Source: Bradyrhizobium xenonodulans (GTDB taxonomy: Bacteria > Pseudomonadota > Alphaproteobacteria > Rhizobiales > Xanthobacteraceae). From it: a stretch of DNA of 64,000 bases. The stretch is taken from positions 7,842,501 through 7,906,500 of the forward strand of contig NZ_CP089391.1 of the NCBI RefSeq assembly GCF_027594865.1. Direction: 5' to 3'. Positions 46,630 to 55,634 of this stretch are shown here, piece by piece (position 1 is the stretch's first letter; each line of letters starts with the position of its first letter). The position numbers and the translations under genes are program-made. A model generated the notes under the pieces. That model was not told where the DNA came from. It saw nothing but the letters and a program-made list of their open reading frames with translations, and searched no databases.

Positions 46630-47667
46630 ATGCGTCCGCAAGACATCCTGTTGCCAGCTGCTGCCGGCCTGTGTTGCAAGCCCGGTGGCTTCCATATCGA
46701 CCCTGTCCGCCCGGTCGAGCGGGCCGTGATCACCCACGGCCATTCCGACCATGCCCGCGCCGGCCATGGCGCGGTGCTGGCGACGCAGGAAACGCTGGAC
46801 ATGATGCGGCTGCGCTACGGCGAGAACTTTGCCGGATCGACGCAAGTCATCCGCTATGGCGAGGAGATCCGGCTCGGCGATGTCAAAGTGAAGTTTCACC
46901 CGGCCGGCCATGTGCTGGGCTCGGCGCAGATCGCGGTGACGTGCAAGGACACCTGCATCGTCGCCTCCGGCGACTACAAGGATGCGCCCGATCCGACCTG
47001 CACGCCGTTCGAGCTGGTGCCCTGCGACGTCTTCATCACCGAGGCGACGTTCGGGCTGCCAGTGTTCCGGCACGGCGATGCCTCCGACGAGGTGAAGAAG
47101 CTGCTGGCCTCCGTCGCGCTGTTTCCCGAGCGCGCGCATCTGGTCGGCGCCTATTCGCTCGGCAAGGCGCAGCGCGTGATCGCGCTGCTGCGGCAGGCCG
47201 GCTACGACGCGCCGATCTATCTGCATGGCGCGATGGAGACAATCACGCATTACTACCAGAGCCGCGGCATCGCGCTTGGCGAGCTCAGACCCGTCAAGGG
47301 CATGAAGAAGGCGGCGCTCGCCGGCACCATCACGCTGGCGCCGCCGTCGGCGACGTCCGATCTCTGGACGCGGCGGTTTCCCGATCCCGTCACCGCCTTC
47401 GCGTCGGGCTGGATGCGCGTGCGTGCCCGCGCGCGCCAACGCGGCATCGAATTGCCGCTGGTGATCTCCGATCATGCCGATTGGGATGGCCTCACCGCAA
47501 CGATCGCCGCGACCGGCGCCGGCGAAATCTGGGTCACCCACGGCCAGGAAGATGCGCTGGTGCATTGGTGCCAAAGCAAGGGCCTGAAGGCGCAGCCGCT
47601 CGATCTGGTCGGCTATGGCGACGAGGAGGAGAGCGAGACGCCGCTTCAGGACGAGGCCGAGGCATGA
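46630..47667 (+). CDS. ligase-associated DNA exonuclease (metallo-beta-lactamase fold)
   Basis: 345 residues. The MBL/beta-CASP-like motif H36-x-H38-x-D40-H41 (ITHGHSDHARAGH) is followed by further metal ligands in GHVLGSAQI, SGDYKD and VISDHADWDG. Homologues (TIGR04122-like) are predicted 3'-exonucleases working with the ATP-dependent ligase encoded next. Four-base overlap (ATGA) with the ligase gene implies coupling. Confidence 0.92.
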   Translation: MRPQDILLPAAAGLCCKPGGFHIDPVRPVERAVITHGHSDHARAGHGAVLATQETLDMMRLRYGENFAGSTQVIRYGEEIRLGDVKVKFHPAGHVLGSAQIAVTCKDTCIVASGDYKDAPDPTCTPFELVPCDVFITEATFGLPVFRHGDASDEVKKLLASVALFPERAHLVGAYSLGKAQRVIALLRQAGYDAPIYLHGAMETITHYYQSRGIALGELRPVKGMKKAALAGTITLAPPSATSDLWTRRFPDPVTAFASGWMRVRARARQRGIELPLVISDHADWDGLTATIAATGAGEIWVTHGQEDALVHWCQSKGLKAQPLDLVGYGDEEESETPLQDEAEA

Positions 47668-49325
47668 ATCGCTTCGCCGAACTGCTGGACTGCCTCGCCT
47701 ACGAGCCCGGCCGCAACAACAAGCTGCGGTTAATCACCGGCTATTTCCGCGAGGTCGGCGATCCCGACCGCGGCTATGCGCTGGCTGCGCTGACAGGTGC
47801 GCTCAGCTTCAAGCACGCCAAGCCCGCGCTGATCCGCGATTTGATCGCGTCGCGCACCGACTCCGTGCTGTTCGGGTTGAGCTACGATTACGTCGGCGAT
47901 CTCTCGGAGACGGTGGCGCTGATGTGGCCTAGGGCGGCGATGGCCACCCACAACAACCCGCCGCCTCCCACCCTCGCCGAAGTCGTCACCACGCTGCGCA
48001 CCCTCGGCAAGACCGAGTTGCCGAAACAGCTCGAGCGCTGGCTCGACGAGCTGGATGAGACCGGCCGCTGGGCCCTGCTGAAGCTCGTTACCGGTGCGCT
48101 GCGCATCGGCATCTCGGCACGGCTGGCGAAGACCGCGGCCGCCGCGCTCGGCGACAAGGACCCGCATGAGGTCGAGCTGATCTGGCCGGGGCTTAGCGCC
48201 CCCTATCTCGACCTGTTCGCCTGGCTGGAAGGCCGCGGCGAAAAGCCGGTCAATCGCGATCCCGCGCCGTTCCGCCCGGTGATGTTGGCGCATGCGATCG
48301 AGGACACGGATTTCGCCGCGCTCGATCCCGCTGACTACATCGCCGAATGGAAATGGGACGGCATCCGCGTGCAGGCGGTGGCCGGACGCGACGAACGCGG
48401 CCATATCACCGCGCGGCTCTATTCGCGCACCGGCGAGGACATCACCAGAAGCTTTCCGGATCTCGTACCGTCGCTGCGGCTCCCAGGCGCCATCGACGGC
48501 GAGCTGTTGATCCTCCGCGAAGGCCGCGTGCAGAGCTTCAACGTGTTGCAGCAGCGGCTGAACCGCAAGGTCGTTTCGCCGAAGCTGATCAAGGAGTTTC
48601 CGATCCATTTGCGCGCTTATGATCTGCTCGGCGACGACGAAAACGATCTGCGCGAGCTGCCGTTCGCCGAGCGGCGCGAGCGGCTGGAGACGTTCGTCAA
48701 AAAGCTCGACGATCACCGCATCGATCTGTCGCCCACCGTCCCCTTCGCGAGTTGGGCGGCTCTCACCGCCGCCCGCGCCGCCCCCGCAAGCGCCGGCGCA
48801 GGCGAGGATGCGGACGCTGTCGAAGGCGTGATGCTGAAGCGGCGCGATGCGCCCTATCTGCCGGGACGGCCGAAGGGCCAGTGGTGGAAGTGGAAGCGCG
48901 ACCCGCACATCATCGATGCCGTGCTGATGTATGCGCAGCGCGGCCACGGCAAGCGCTCGTCCTATTACTCCGACTACACCTTTGGCGTCTGGACCGAAGG
49001 CGATGCCGGCGACGAGCTGGTGCCGGTCGGCAAAGCCTATTTCGGCTTCACCGACGAGGAGCTCCTGCAGATCGACCGTTTCGTCCGCCGCAACACCACG
49101 GAAAAATTCGGCCCCGTGCGCCATGTCGTGCACGAGGGCGACAAGGGACTGGTGCTGGAGGTCGCCTTCGAGGGCCTGCAGCGCTCGCCGCGGCACAAAT
49201 CCGGCGTCGCGATGCGCTTTCCCCGCATCAGCCGCCTGCGCTGGGACAAGCCGCCGCGCGAGGCCGACCGGCTGGAAACACTGGAAAAGATGCTGAAAGC
49301 GGACGTAGCTGAGGTTGAGGCTTGA
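47664..49325 (+). CDS. cluster-type ATP-dependent DNA ligase
   Basis: 553 residues. An N-terminal DNA-binding domain (about 1-195) is followed by the adenylation domain with nucleophile K230 in EWKWDGIRVQ, motif III (DGELLIL), motif IV (EGVMLKR) and motif V (WWKWKRD), and an OB domain at the end. This is the ligase of the four-gene repair set with pdeM, helicase and exonuclease; it is distinct from the NAD+-dependent replicative LigA, which is not in the window. Confidence 0.95.
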   Translation: MNRFAELLDCLAYEPGRNNKLRLITGYFREVGDPDRGYALAALTGALSFKHAKPALIRDLIASRTDSVLFGLSYDYVGDLSETVALMWPRAAMATHNNPPPPTLAEVVTTLRTLGKTELPKQLERWLDELDETGRWALLKLVTGALRIGISARLAKTAAAALGDKDPHEVELIWPGLSAPYLDLFAWLEGRGEKPVNRDPAPFRPVMLAHAIEDTDFAALDPADYIAEWKWDGIRVQAVAGRDERGHITARLYSRTGEDITRSFPDLVPSLRLPGAIDGELLILREGRVQSFNVLQQRLNRKVVSPKLIKEFPIHLRAYDLLGDDENDLRELPFAERRERLETFVKKLDDHRIDLSPTVPFASWAALTAARAAPASAGAGEDADAVEGVMLKRRDAPYLPGRPKGQWWKWKRDPHIIDAVLMYAQRGHGKRSSYYSDYTFGVWTEGDAGDELVPVGKAYFGFTDEELLQIDRFVRRNTTEKFGPVRHVVHEGDKGLVLEVAFEGLQRSPRHKSGVAMRFPRISRLRWDKPPREADRLETLEKMLKADVAEVEA

Positions 49326-49340
49326 GGCGCGGCAGGTGCG

Positions 49341-49459
49341 CTCCCTCGCCCGCTTGCGGGAGAGGGTTGGGGAGAGGGTGTCTCCGCATCGGGGCTCCCC
49401 AAGAGGCGAGAGCCCTCACCCGCGCCTTCGGCGCGACCTCTCCCGCCAGCGGGAGAGGT
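49341..49459. repeat. family B palindromic repeat, copy B2
   Basis: Same layout as B1: ctcgcccgcttgcgggagag at one end and acctctcccgccagcgggag at the other, with ggttggggagagggtg/cccctcacc type inner blocks. It follows the ligase stop and precedes a small membrane-protein gene. Confidence 0.85.
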
Positions 49460-49585
49460 CGCAGCGAGCCCGCGGCGTGTGCTGTCCGAATTAAAATGCG
49501 GTAAGCTGATTGACGGTCGGGTCAGGGTTCCCCATGTGCCCCGCCGTGCCCTATAATCGGGGCGAATCCCCGCGAGGAGTTTGAG

Positions 49586-49888
49586 ATGGCCCATGACGTC
49601 AGAGATTTGCCGGCCGGCCGCAGCGATGGGCTGAACCGCTTTCTCGGCGGCTCGCCGCTGGCGGTCGCGTTTCGCCTGGTGCTGCTCTCGATCCTTGTCG
49701 GCGTCGTGCTGGCGGCGATCGGCTTCGATCCCTGGAATATCATTTATAGCATTCGCCTCTTGTTCCAGCGGCTGTGGGATCTCGGCTTCGATGCCGTCAA
49801 CTGGCTGTGGCGCTACTTCCTGCTCGGCGCGGTCATCGTGATCCCGATCTGGCTGCTCTCGCGCGTGTTCGGCACGCCGCGCAGGTAA
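49586..49888 (+). CDS. DUF6460-like small membrane protein
   Basis: A 100-residue protein with two transmembrane segments (about 28-48 and 78-96) and a conserved central IGFDPWNIIYSIRLLFQRLW amphipathic stretch. I believe this is the DUF6460 family of Rhizobiales, function unknown. CGAGGAG sits upstream of the ATG. It lies 18 bases before a metallo-hydrolase gene. Confidence 0.75.
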   Translation: MAHDVRDLPAGRSDGLNRFLGGSPLAVAFRLVLLSILVGVVLAAIGFDPWNIIYSIRLLFQRLWDLGFDAVNWLWRYFLLGAVIVIPIWLLSRVFGTPRR

Positions 49889-49906
49889 GATGGGAGCCAG
49901 CGGCCG

Positions 49907-50641
49907 ATGCAACTGCGCTTTGTCGGCTGCGGCGACGCCTTCGGTTCGGGCGGCAGGCTCAACACCTGCTTCCACGTCTCGGGGCGCGAAGCCAACTTCC
50001 TGATCGATTGCGGCGCGTCGGCTCTGCCGGCGCTGAAGCGGCTCGAGATCGACCGCAATGAGATCGACCTGATCCTGATCACGCATTTCCACGGCGACCA
50101 TTTTTCCGGCCTGCCGTTCGTCCTGCTCGATGCGCAATTCGCGCGGCGGACGCGGCCGCTGACGATCGCGGGCCCGCAGGGCATCGAGACGCGGCTGCGT
50201 GAGCTGATGGAGGCGCTGTTCGAGCATTCCTCGAAGACGAAACAACGCTTCGAGCTTGATGTCGTCGAGCTCGCGCCGGAGCAAGGCCGGTCCTTCGGCG
50301 CGGTGAATGTGACGCCCTACCCGGTCGTGCACGGCGAATCCGGCGGGCCGTTCCTCGCCTACCGCGTCGAGGCCGAGGGCCGCGTGCTCGCCTACAGCGC
50401 CGACACCGAATGGACGGAGACGCTCATTCCGCTGGCGCATGGCGCGGACCTTTTCATTGCGGAAGCCTATATGTACGAGAAGGTGATCAAGGACCATCTC
50501 AGCCTGAAGACCTTGGAACAGCATCTGCCAGCGATCGGCGCAAAACGCCTCGTCCTCACCCATATGAGCGACGACGTGCTGTCGCGCCTCGACGACATCG
50601 CACATCTCGCCGCCGAAGACGGCATGGTGCTCGTGTTCTGA
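49907..50641 (+). CDS. MBL-fold metallo-hydrolase (RNase Z-like)
   Basis: 244 residues with the motif H60-x-H62-x-D64-H65 (ITHFHGDHFSGLP), then VVHGE, YSADTEW and LTHMSDD contributing further metal ligands. Sequence layout recalls the RNase Z/arylsulfatase-like group but without the tRNase exosite, so a small-molecule ester or cyclic phosphate hydrolase is possible. One base separates it from the MATE pump gene. Confidence 0.85.
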   Translation: MQLRFVGCGDAFGSGGRLNTCFHVSGREANFLIDCGASALPALKRLEIDRNEIDLILITHFHGDHFSGLPFVLLDAQFARRTRPLTIAGPQGIETRLRELMEALFEHSSKTKQRFELDVVELAPEQGRSFGAVNVTPYPVVHGESGGPFLAYRVEAEGRVLAYSADTEWTETLIPLAHGADLFIAEAYMYEKVIKDHLSLKTLEQHLPAIGAKRLVLTHMSDDVLSRLDDIAHLAAEDGMVLVF

Positions 50642-50642
50642 T

Positions 50643-51968
50643 ATGCACGCGCCCGTTCATCACAAGGTCGGCTCCCGCCAGGTCTTCGCCATCGCCGGTC
50701 CTGCGATGGTCGCGAACCTCACCACGCCGCTGATCGGCGTGGTCTCGACCACCGCGATCGGACGGCTCGACGATGCCGCCCTGCTCGGCGGCGTCGCGAT
50801 CGCGTCCGTCATCTTCGACTGCCTGTTCTGGCTGTTCGGCTTCCTGCGCATGAGCACGCTCGCCTTCACCGCGCAGGCGCTCGGCGCCGGCGAGACGCGC
50901 GAGCAGACCGTGATCCTGGTGCGCGGCTTCATCGTCGCGGGCCTGATCGGCGCCGCGCTGATCGCGCTGCAGCTGCCGCTCTCCGCCGTGTTGTTCGATT
51001 TGATGGGCGGCAGCGAGGGCGTGACACGCGCCGCCAAAACCTATTTCACGATCCGGATCTGGTCGTCGCCGCTCGCGCTCGCCAATTACGTCATCCTCGG
51101 CTGGCTGATCGGCAAGGCTCGCGCCAATCCCGCGCTGCTGCTCCAGATCATCATCAACCTCGTCAACATGGCGGCGACGATCCTGCTGGTGCTGGTCTAC
51201 GACACCGGCATCGCGGGCGCGGCGATCGCAGCGCTGCTGTCGGAGGCAGTCGGGTTCGGGCTCGGCGTACTCGTCTGCCGCCGATATGCCGAGGGTGGCT
51301 TCGCCGTGCCGCACGCGGCCCTGTTCGACCGGGCCAAGCTGATGCGGATGCTGTCGGTGAACTCCGACATCCTGATCCGCACCGCGGCGCTGATCGCCAC
51401 GTTCCTGTTCTTCACCGCCAAGGGCGCGCGCGCCGGCGACGTGACGCTGGCGGCGAATTCCGTGCTGAACAATTTCCTGCTGGTCAGCGCGTTCTTCCTC
51501 GATGGCCTTGCCAACGCGGCCCAGCAGCTCTGCGGCCGTGCCATTGGTGCGCGCGATGCCAGAGGGTTTGCTGATTCCACGAGGCTGGTATTGCTCTGGG
51601 GCCTCGGGTTCGCGCTGATGGTCGCCGTGCTGTTCGCGCTGTTCGGGCCGAACCTGATCGATGTCATGACGGCCAGCGACGCCGTCCGCCGTGCCGCGCG
51701 CGAATTCCTGCCGTTCGTCGTGCTTGCGCCCATTCCCGGCGTGTTCGCCTTCGGCTTCGACGGCATCTATATCGGCGCGACCTGGGCGCGGGAGATGCGC
51801 AATCTGATGCTGTTATCGCTCGCGATCTTCCTCGCCGCCTGGTGGGCGCTGCAATCGTTCGGCAATGCCGGACTGTGGGGCGCGCTGCTCGTCTCCTACG
51901 TCTCGCGCGGCGGCCTGCAGGCTGCGCGCTATACGGCGCAGTATCGGGCGACGTTTCCCAAGCTGTAG
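50643..51968 (+). CDS. MATE family efflux transporter
   Basis: A 441-residue polytopic protein with 12 predicted transmembrane segments and internal two-fold repeat; VSTTAIGRLDDAALLGGVAIA, FGFLRMSTLAFTAQALGAGE and the second-half ANSVLNNFLLVSAFFLDGLANAAQ are DinF-type MATE features (the last shown as a description of position about 280-300). Exports drugs or metabolites using ion gradients. Probably co-transcribed with the preceding hydrolase gene. Confidence 0.9.
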   Translation: MHAPVHHKVGSRQVFAIAGPAMVANLTTPLIGVVSTTAIGRLDDAALLGGVAIASVIFDCLFWLFGFLRMSTLAFTAQALGAGETREQTVILVRGFIVAGLIGAALIALQLPLSAVLFDLMGGSEGVTRAAKTYFTIRIWSSPLALANYVILGWLIGKARANPALLLQIIINLVNMAATILLVLVYDTGIAGAAIAALLSEAVGFGLGVLVCRRYAEGGFAVPHAALFDRAKLMRMLSVNSDILIRTAALIATFLFFTAKGARAGDVTLAANSVLNNFLLVSAFFLDGLANAAQQLCGRAIGARDARGFADSTRLVLLWGLGFALMVAVLFALFGPNLIDVMTASDAVRRAAREFLPFVVLAPIPGVFAFGFDGIYIGATWAREMRNLMLLSLAIFLAAWWALQSFGNAGLWGALLVSYVSRGGLQAARYTAQYRATFPKL

Positions 51969-51970
51969 CT

Positions 51971-52015
51971 CTCGTGTCCCGGACGCGCTGCTGCGCTGCG
52001 TCCGGGGCACGAGAT
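51971..52015. repeat. palindromic repeat, family F, short copy F2
   Basis: ctcgtgtcccggacgc and gcgtccggggcacgag are inverted around gctgctgc. It forms one compact hairpin between the convergent MATE and pyrD genes, a likely shared terminator. Confidence 0.8.
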
Positions 52016-52019
52016 CACC

Positions 52020-53117
52020 CTACATCCCCGGCCAGTCTTCCGCCGTCAGCGTCGCCGCATCCGCGCCGACGATCTCGGACAGCGAATCGCGCCCCGTGCG
52101 GAGCAGCGTCGAGGTGAGGTCGCGCTTGATCTCGTCGACGAGGCCGAGGCCCTTGTAGACCAGCGACGAATAGAGCTGGATCAGGCTCGCACCGGCACGA
52201 ATTTTCGTCAGCGCGGCGCCGCCGGAGTCCACCCCGCCGACACCGATCAGCGGGAATGCGCCCTCGACGCGCACATAGGTCTCCGCGACCATGCGCGTCG
52301 ACAGGCGGAACAGCGGACGGCCGGACAGGCCGCCCTGCTCCTTGGCGCGCGTCTCCTCGCGCAGCGTGCTCGGCCGCGCGATGGTCGTGTTCGACACGAT
52401 CATGCCGTCGACCCGGCGCGAACGTGCGACCTGCACGACGTCGTCGAGCTGGGCGAGGCTCAAGTCCGGCGCGATCTTGAGCAGCACCGGCGTGTCGCCG
52501 GCCTTCTGCCTGACATGCTCGCGCGCGTCGATCACGCGTGCGAGGAGATCGTCGAGCAGCGCACCTTCCTGCAGATTGCGCAGGCCCGGCGTATTCGGCG
52601 ACGAGACGTTGACGGTGAAATAGCTCGCCACCGGCGCAAAAGTCTCGATCAGCTTGACGTAATCGCCGACGCGATCCGGTGAATCCTTGTTGGCGCCGAC
52701 ATTGACGCCGACGATGCCGCCGTGCTGGGCGCGCGCGGCGAGCCGGCGCAGCGCGACGTCGGCGCCGTCGTTGTTGAAGCCCATGCGGTTGATGACGGCC
52801 TCGTCGCGCTCGAGCCGAAACAGCCGCGGCCGCGGATTGCCGCTCTGCGGCTTCGGCGTCACCGAGCCGATCTCGACGAAACCGAAGCCGAGCCGCAGCA
52901 GCGCATCCGGCACCTCGGCGCTCTTGTCGAAGCCCGCGGCCATGCCGATCGGATTGGGAAAGTTGAGCCCGAAGGCGCGCACCGCGAGCTTGGGATCGTC
53001 AGGGCGCGGCTTGACCGGCGGCAGGAAGCGCAGGCCCTGGATGGCCAGGCGATGCGCGTCCTCCGGATCGAGCCAGCGCAGCACCGGCAGCGAGAAGGCG
53101 TCGAAAGCCCGGATCAC
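52020..53117 (-). CDS. pyrD: dihydroorotate dehydrogenase (quinone), class 2
   Basis: Oxidises dihydroorotate to orotate with FMN and the membrane quinone pool. The 365-residue product has the class 2 N-terminal amphipathic extension (AFDAFSLPVLRWLDPEDAHR), GFGFVEIGSVTPKPQ, the catalytic Ser region VNVSSPNTPGLR and the C-terminal GVGGVDSG phosphate site. Its start overlaps the DUF952 stop by four bases. Confidence 0.96.
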   Translation of the reverse strand: MIRAFDAFSLPVLRWLDPEDAHRLAIQGLRFLPPVKPRPDDPKLAVRAFGLNFPNPIGMAAGFDKSAEVPDALLRLGFGFVEIGSVTPKPQSGNPRPRLFRLERDEAVINRMGFNNDGADVALRRLAARAQHGGIVGVNVGANKDSPDRVGDYVKLIETFAPVASYFTVNVSSPNTPGLRNLQEGALLDDLLARVIDAREHVRQKAGDTPVLLKIAPDLSLAQLDDVVQVARSRRVDGMIVSNTTIARPSTLREETRAKEQGGLSGRPLFRLSTRMVAETYVRVEGAFPLIGVGGVDSGGAALTKIRAGASLIQLYSSLVYKGLGLVDEIKRDLTSTLLRTGRDSLSEIVGADAATLTAEDWPGM

Positions 53118-53458
53118 GGCAGGAGCTCCGGAACGTCGTGGCCGCCATCGGAGCGCATGTTGAGATTCGTCACCGCGATCACCGCGCCGAGATCGAGCTC
53201 GCCGTAGAGGTGTGGAAACAGCTCGTCATTGCGCGAGCGCTCCCAGCGCAATTCGCTGCCGAGCGCATCGCCGTCGACCTCGACCAGGAACAGCGCGCGC
53301 TGCCCGGAATAATGCTTGCGCAAGGTCTCGGGAACCTGGGACGCGGTCGAGAAATGGATGAAACCGTCGCGCGAATCGTCCGCGCTGCCCCGGTAAACAC
53401 CCTGCCGTTCCGCCTCGCGCCAGGCCGAGGCCGGACAGATTTTGTAGATCTTGACCAC
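53114..53458 (-). CDS. DUF952 domain protein
   Basis: A 114-residue protein of the DUF952 family: KICPASAWREAERQGVYRGS, DGFIHFSTASQVPETL and RSRNDELFPHLYG are its conserved blocks. Structural relatives suggest a nucleotide- or ADP-ribose-related fold, but no activity is known. Overlaps pyrD (ATGA) and is probably co-transcribed with it, a pairing often seen in Rhizobiales. Confidence 0.88.
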   Translation of the reverse strand: MVKIYKICPASAWREAERQGVYRGSADDSRDGFIHFSTASQVPETLRKHYSGQRALFLVEVDGDALGSELRWERSRNDELFPHLYGELDLGAVIAVTNLNMRSDGGHDVPELLP

Positions 53459-53763
53459 CGCTACCGCAGCCCTGTTTGCTCGTTGAGTCTTTTGGGTTTT
53501 TTTGTCTCGTGCGGGTCCTCAAAACCCGGGCGCGACCGTAAAGGCCACCCCCTCCGAACTCAAGGCTTAGAGCCATTTCCGGTCTGATGAAATCGGAACG
53601 GGGCTCCAAATTCTTGTTTTGACGGGTTTTCTTCACGCCAGCCGGGATCTCCTTGCTTGGAAGCGCGTCTTGAAAGCGCGTCCTGCCCTGCCCCTTGCGC
53701 GGAAACCGGAAAACCGGTTGATTTGAGGATAGTTTTCCTGAGTTGCGACGGGCTGGACCTTCC
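53459..53763. other. gene-free stretch with a family H repeat
   Basis: The 305-base gap between divergent DUF952 and S24-like regulator genes holds the family H element at about 53566-53665. The region is GC-poorer near tttgggttttttttgtct (53485-53505). No gene is recognised; promoters of both neighbours must be here. Confidence 0.6.
53566..53665. repeat. intergenic repeat, family H, copy H2
   Basis: Contains agagccatttccggtctgat, cggaacggggctcc, the string caaattcttgttttgacggg and ttttcttcacgcc, in the same order as known Bradyrhizobium repeats and partly shared with H1 at 20743 (ttgacg-gttttcttcacgc-gaaccgg). The inner gagcc...ggctc ends pair. Confidence 0.7.
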
Positions 53764-54417
53764 ATGGTCAGACAGGCCAAAGCGCAGAGGATGCTGACTC
53801 ACGGCCAGATCTGGGCCGCGCTGGATCGGCTGGCGGCGCACGCCGGCCTGTCGCCGTCGGGCCTTGCCAAGCGCGCCGGGCTCGATCCCACCACCTTCAA
53901 CAAGTCCAAGCGCATCACCGCCGACGGCCGCGAGCGCTGGCCCTCGACCGAATCGATCGCGAAAGCGCTGGCGGCGGCCGGCTCCTCGATGGACAGTTTT
54001 GCCAGACTGGTCGACGACGATTCCGGCGACAGCCACTCCGTGCCGCTGCTCGGGCTCGCACAGGCCGGCACCAGCGGCGCTTTCGACGAATCCGGCTTTC
54101 CGTCCGGCAAGGGCTGGACCGAATTCATGCTTCCAGCCGCCGAGGACAGCCACAGTTTCGCGCTGGAGATCTCCAGCGATGCGCTTGCGCCGGTCTATCG
54201 CGAGGGCGACGTCATCCTGGTCTCGCCCGGCGCGCCGATCCGCAAAGGCGATCGCGTGGTGGTGAAGAGCAAGGCGGGTGAAGTGACGATTGCGACGTTG
54301 AAGCGCCGCACCGCGAAAGCGCTGGAGTTGCAGTCGCTCGATGCGTCGGCGGCCGAGCGCACGACGGCGTCGAGCGAGGTCGGCTGGATCGCGCGGATCG
54401 TGTGGGCGAGCCAGTAA
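53764..54417 (+). CDS. HTH transcriptional regulator with S24 (LexA-like) domain lacking the catalytic Ser
   Basis: 217 residues. An N-terminal HTH (about 14-72: LSPSGLAKRAGLDPTTFNKS) is followed by an S24/LexA-like fold (about 95-215). At the catalytic GDSM position the sequence reads S-S-D139-A140-L-A-P, so the serine nucleophile is absent although the later lysine region (TIATLKR, K180) and an Ala-Gly at 101-102 remain. It is probably a non-cleaving repressor. ATG 53791 is an alternative start. Confidence 0.85.
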   Translation: MVRQAKAQRMLTHGQIWAALDRLAAHAGLSPSGLAKRAGLDPTTFNKSKRITADGRERWPSTESIAKALAAAGSSMDSFARLVDDDSGDSHSVPLLGLAQAGTSGAFDESGFPSGKGWTEFMLPAAEDSHSFALEISSDALAPVYREGDVILVSPGAPIRKGDRVVVKSKAGEVTIATLKRRTAKALELQSLDASAAERTTASSEVGWIARIVWASQ

Positions 54418-54429
54418 CCTCAGTCTTCG

Positions 54430-55146
54430 TCAGCGCGTATCGGGCACGAGCCACCGAAACAGCAACACGGCCGTCAGGGCGCCCAGCATCTCCGCGGCGA
54501 GGAAGCCCGGCACGTCCACCGGACGAATTCCGGAGAACGTATCGGTCAGCGCACGCGCGAGCGCGACGGCCGGGTTGGCGAAATCGGTCGCCGTGAACCA
54601 GAAGCCGCCGCCAATATAGGCCGCCACCACGCCCGCAAGCGCGGTCGGCCGCAGACGCGAGCAGGTCCACACCATTCCGATCAGGCCGAACGTGACCAGG
54701 AACTCGCTCAACCATTGCGATGGGCCGCTGCGGGAATGGGATGACAGCGTGTAGAGCGGCATGTCGAACATCGCATCGGCGATGACAACGCCGGCAATGG
54801 CACCGGCCAGCTGGGTCGGCACGTAGAATCCGGCGGCGCGCGGTGCGATATCACCGCGCAGCGCCAGCACCAGCGTCACAAGCGGATTGAAATGAGCGCC
54901 CGACAAAGGCGCTAGCCACACGATCAGGGCATAGAGCGCGGCGCCGGTCGCCAGCGCATTGGCGAGCAGCGCCAGGGCGGCATTGCCTGCTGCCAGCCGT
55001 TCACCGAGAATGCCGGAGCCGACGATCGCAATGAGCAAAAACGCGGTGCCAAGCGCCTCCGCCACCAGCGATCGCGCGAGCGACGGCTGGCCGTCGCGAC
55101 CGCCGATATCACGCACCGCGCTCAGCGCATCCACGATCGGCCTCAC
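54430..55146 (-). CDS. MIP family aquaporin, arsenite-channel-like
   Basis: A 238-residue channel with six transmembrane segments and two half-helices: NPL at 87-89 (SGAHFNPLVT) in place of the first NPA, and NPA at 191-193 (DFANPAVALAR). The LVAEALGTAFLLIAIVGSGI start and the ALAR...DTFSGI ending resemble the AqpS-type channels of rhizobial ars operons, but no arsR or arsC gene is present here. It overlaps the DUF3237 gene by four bases. Confidence 0.88.
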   Translation of the reverse strand: MRPIVDALSAVRDIGGRDGQPSLARSLVAEALGTAFLLIAIVGSGILGERLAAGNAALALLANALATGAALYALIVWLAPLSGAHFNPLVTLVLALRGDIAPRAAGFYVPTQLAGAIAGVVIADAMFDMPLYTLSSHSRSGPSQWLSEFLVTFGLIGMVWTCSRLRPTALAGVVAAYIGGGFWFTATDFANPAVALARALTDTFSGIRPVDVPGFLAAEMLGALTAVLLFRWLVPDTR

Positions 55147-55634
55147 AGCACTTCGAATATCTTGTAGGCCACGGCGCCTTCGACGAGATAGCCCTTGCCG
55201 ACGCAGACGATGTCGTTGAGCCAGGAATAGGTTTGCGAGCCTGTTTCGAACAGCGGGTTGGTTCGGAAATAATATCCGGCAGGATCGATCAGAGTGCGCC
55301 GCGCAGGATCGGCCATGTCGGCGCGCAAATTCTGCGGCGTCACCCAGCGGCCGCCATAGGTCATGTAGATCAGCTCGCCGTCATGCGTGCGCAGCGACAG
55401 CCGCACATCCAGCGTCATCGCGCCGTCGGCGCGAAACAAGGCCCAGTCGCCACCGCCCCTGAGCACGTCGCCGCGCAGGCGCGGCCCTTCGAACGAGCCC
55501 TTGGCCGCGCCGAACAAGACGCGCTGCCCGACCGGACCCGCTCCGAAATTAAGCCGCGGATCGAGATCGACGACGATGTCGAACAGGTGGCTGGCCACGA
55601 GGTCGCCGACGGATTTGACGCGGGGATCGCTCAT
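55143..55634 (-). CDS. DUF3237 domain protein
   Basis: A 163-residue protein of the DUF3237 family: LFDIVVDLDPRLNFGAGPVG near 17-36, a GGDWALFRADGAMTLDVRLS strand pair, and YFRTNPLFETGSQTYSWLN. These beta-barrel proteins have no proven activity but often sit in catabolic or transport operons. Stop and start overlap with both neighbours by four bases, so it forms a tight operon with the aquaporin and SnoaL-like genes. Confidence 0.87.
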   Translation of the reverse strand: MSDPRVKSVGDLVASHLFDIVVDLDPRLNFGAGPVGQRVLFGAAKGSFEGPRLRGDVLRGGGDWALFRADGAMTLDVRLSLRTHDGELIYMTYGGRWVTPQNLRADMADPARRTLIDPAGYYFRTNPLFETGSQTYSWLNDIVCVGKGYLVEGAVAYKIFEVL

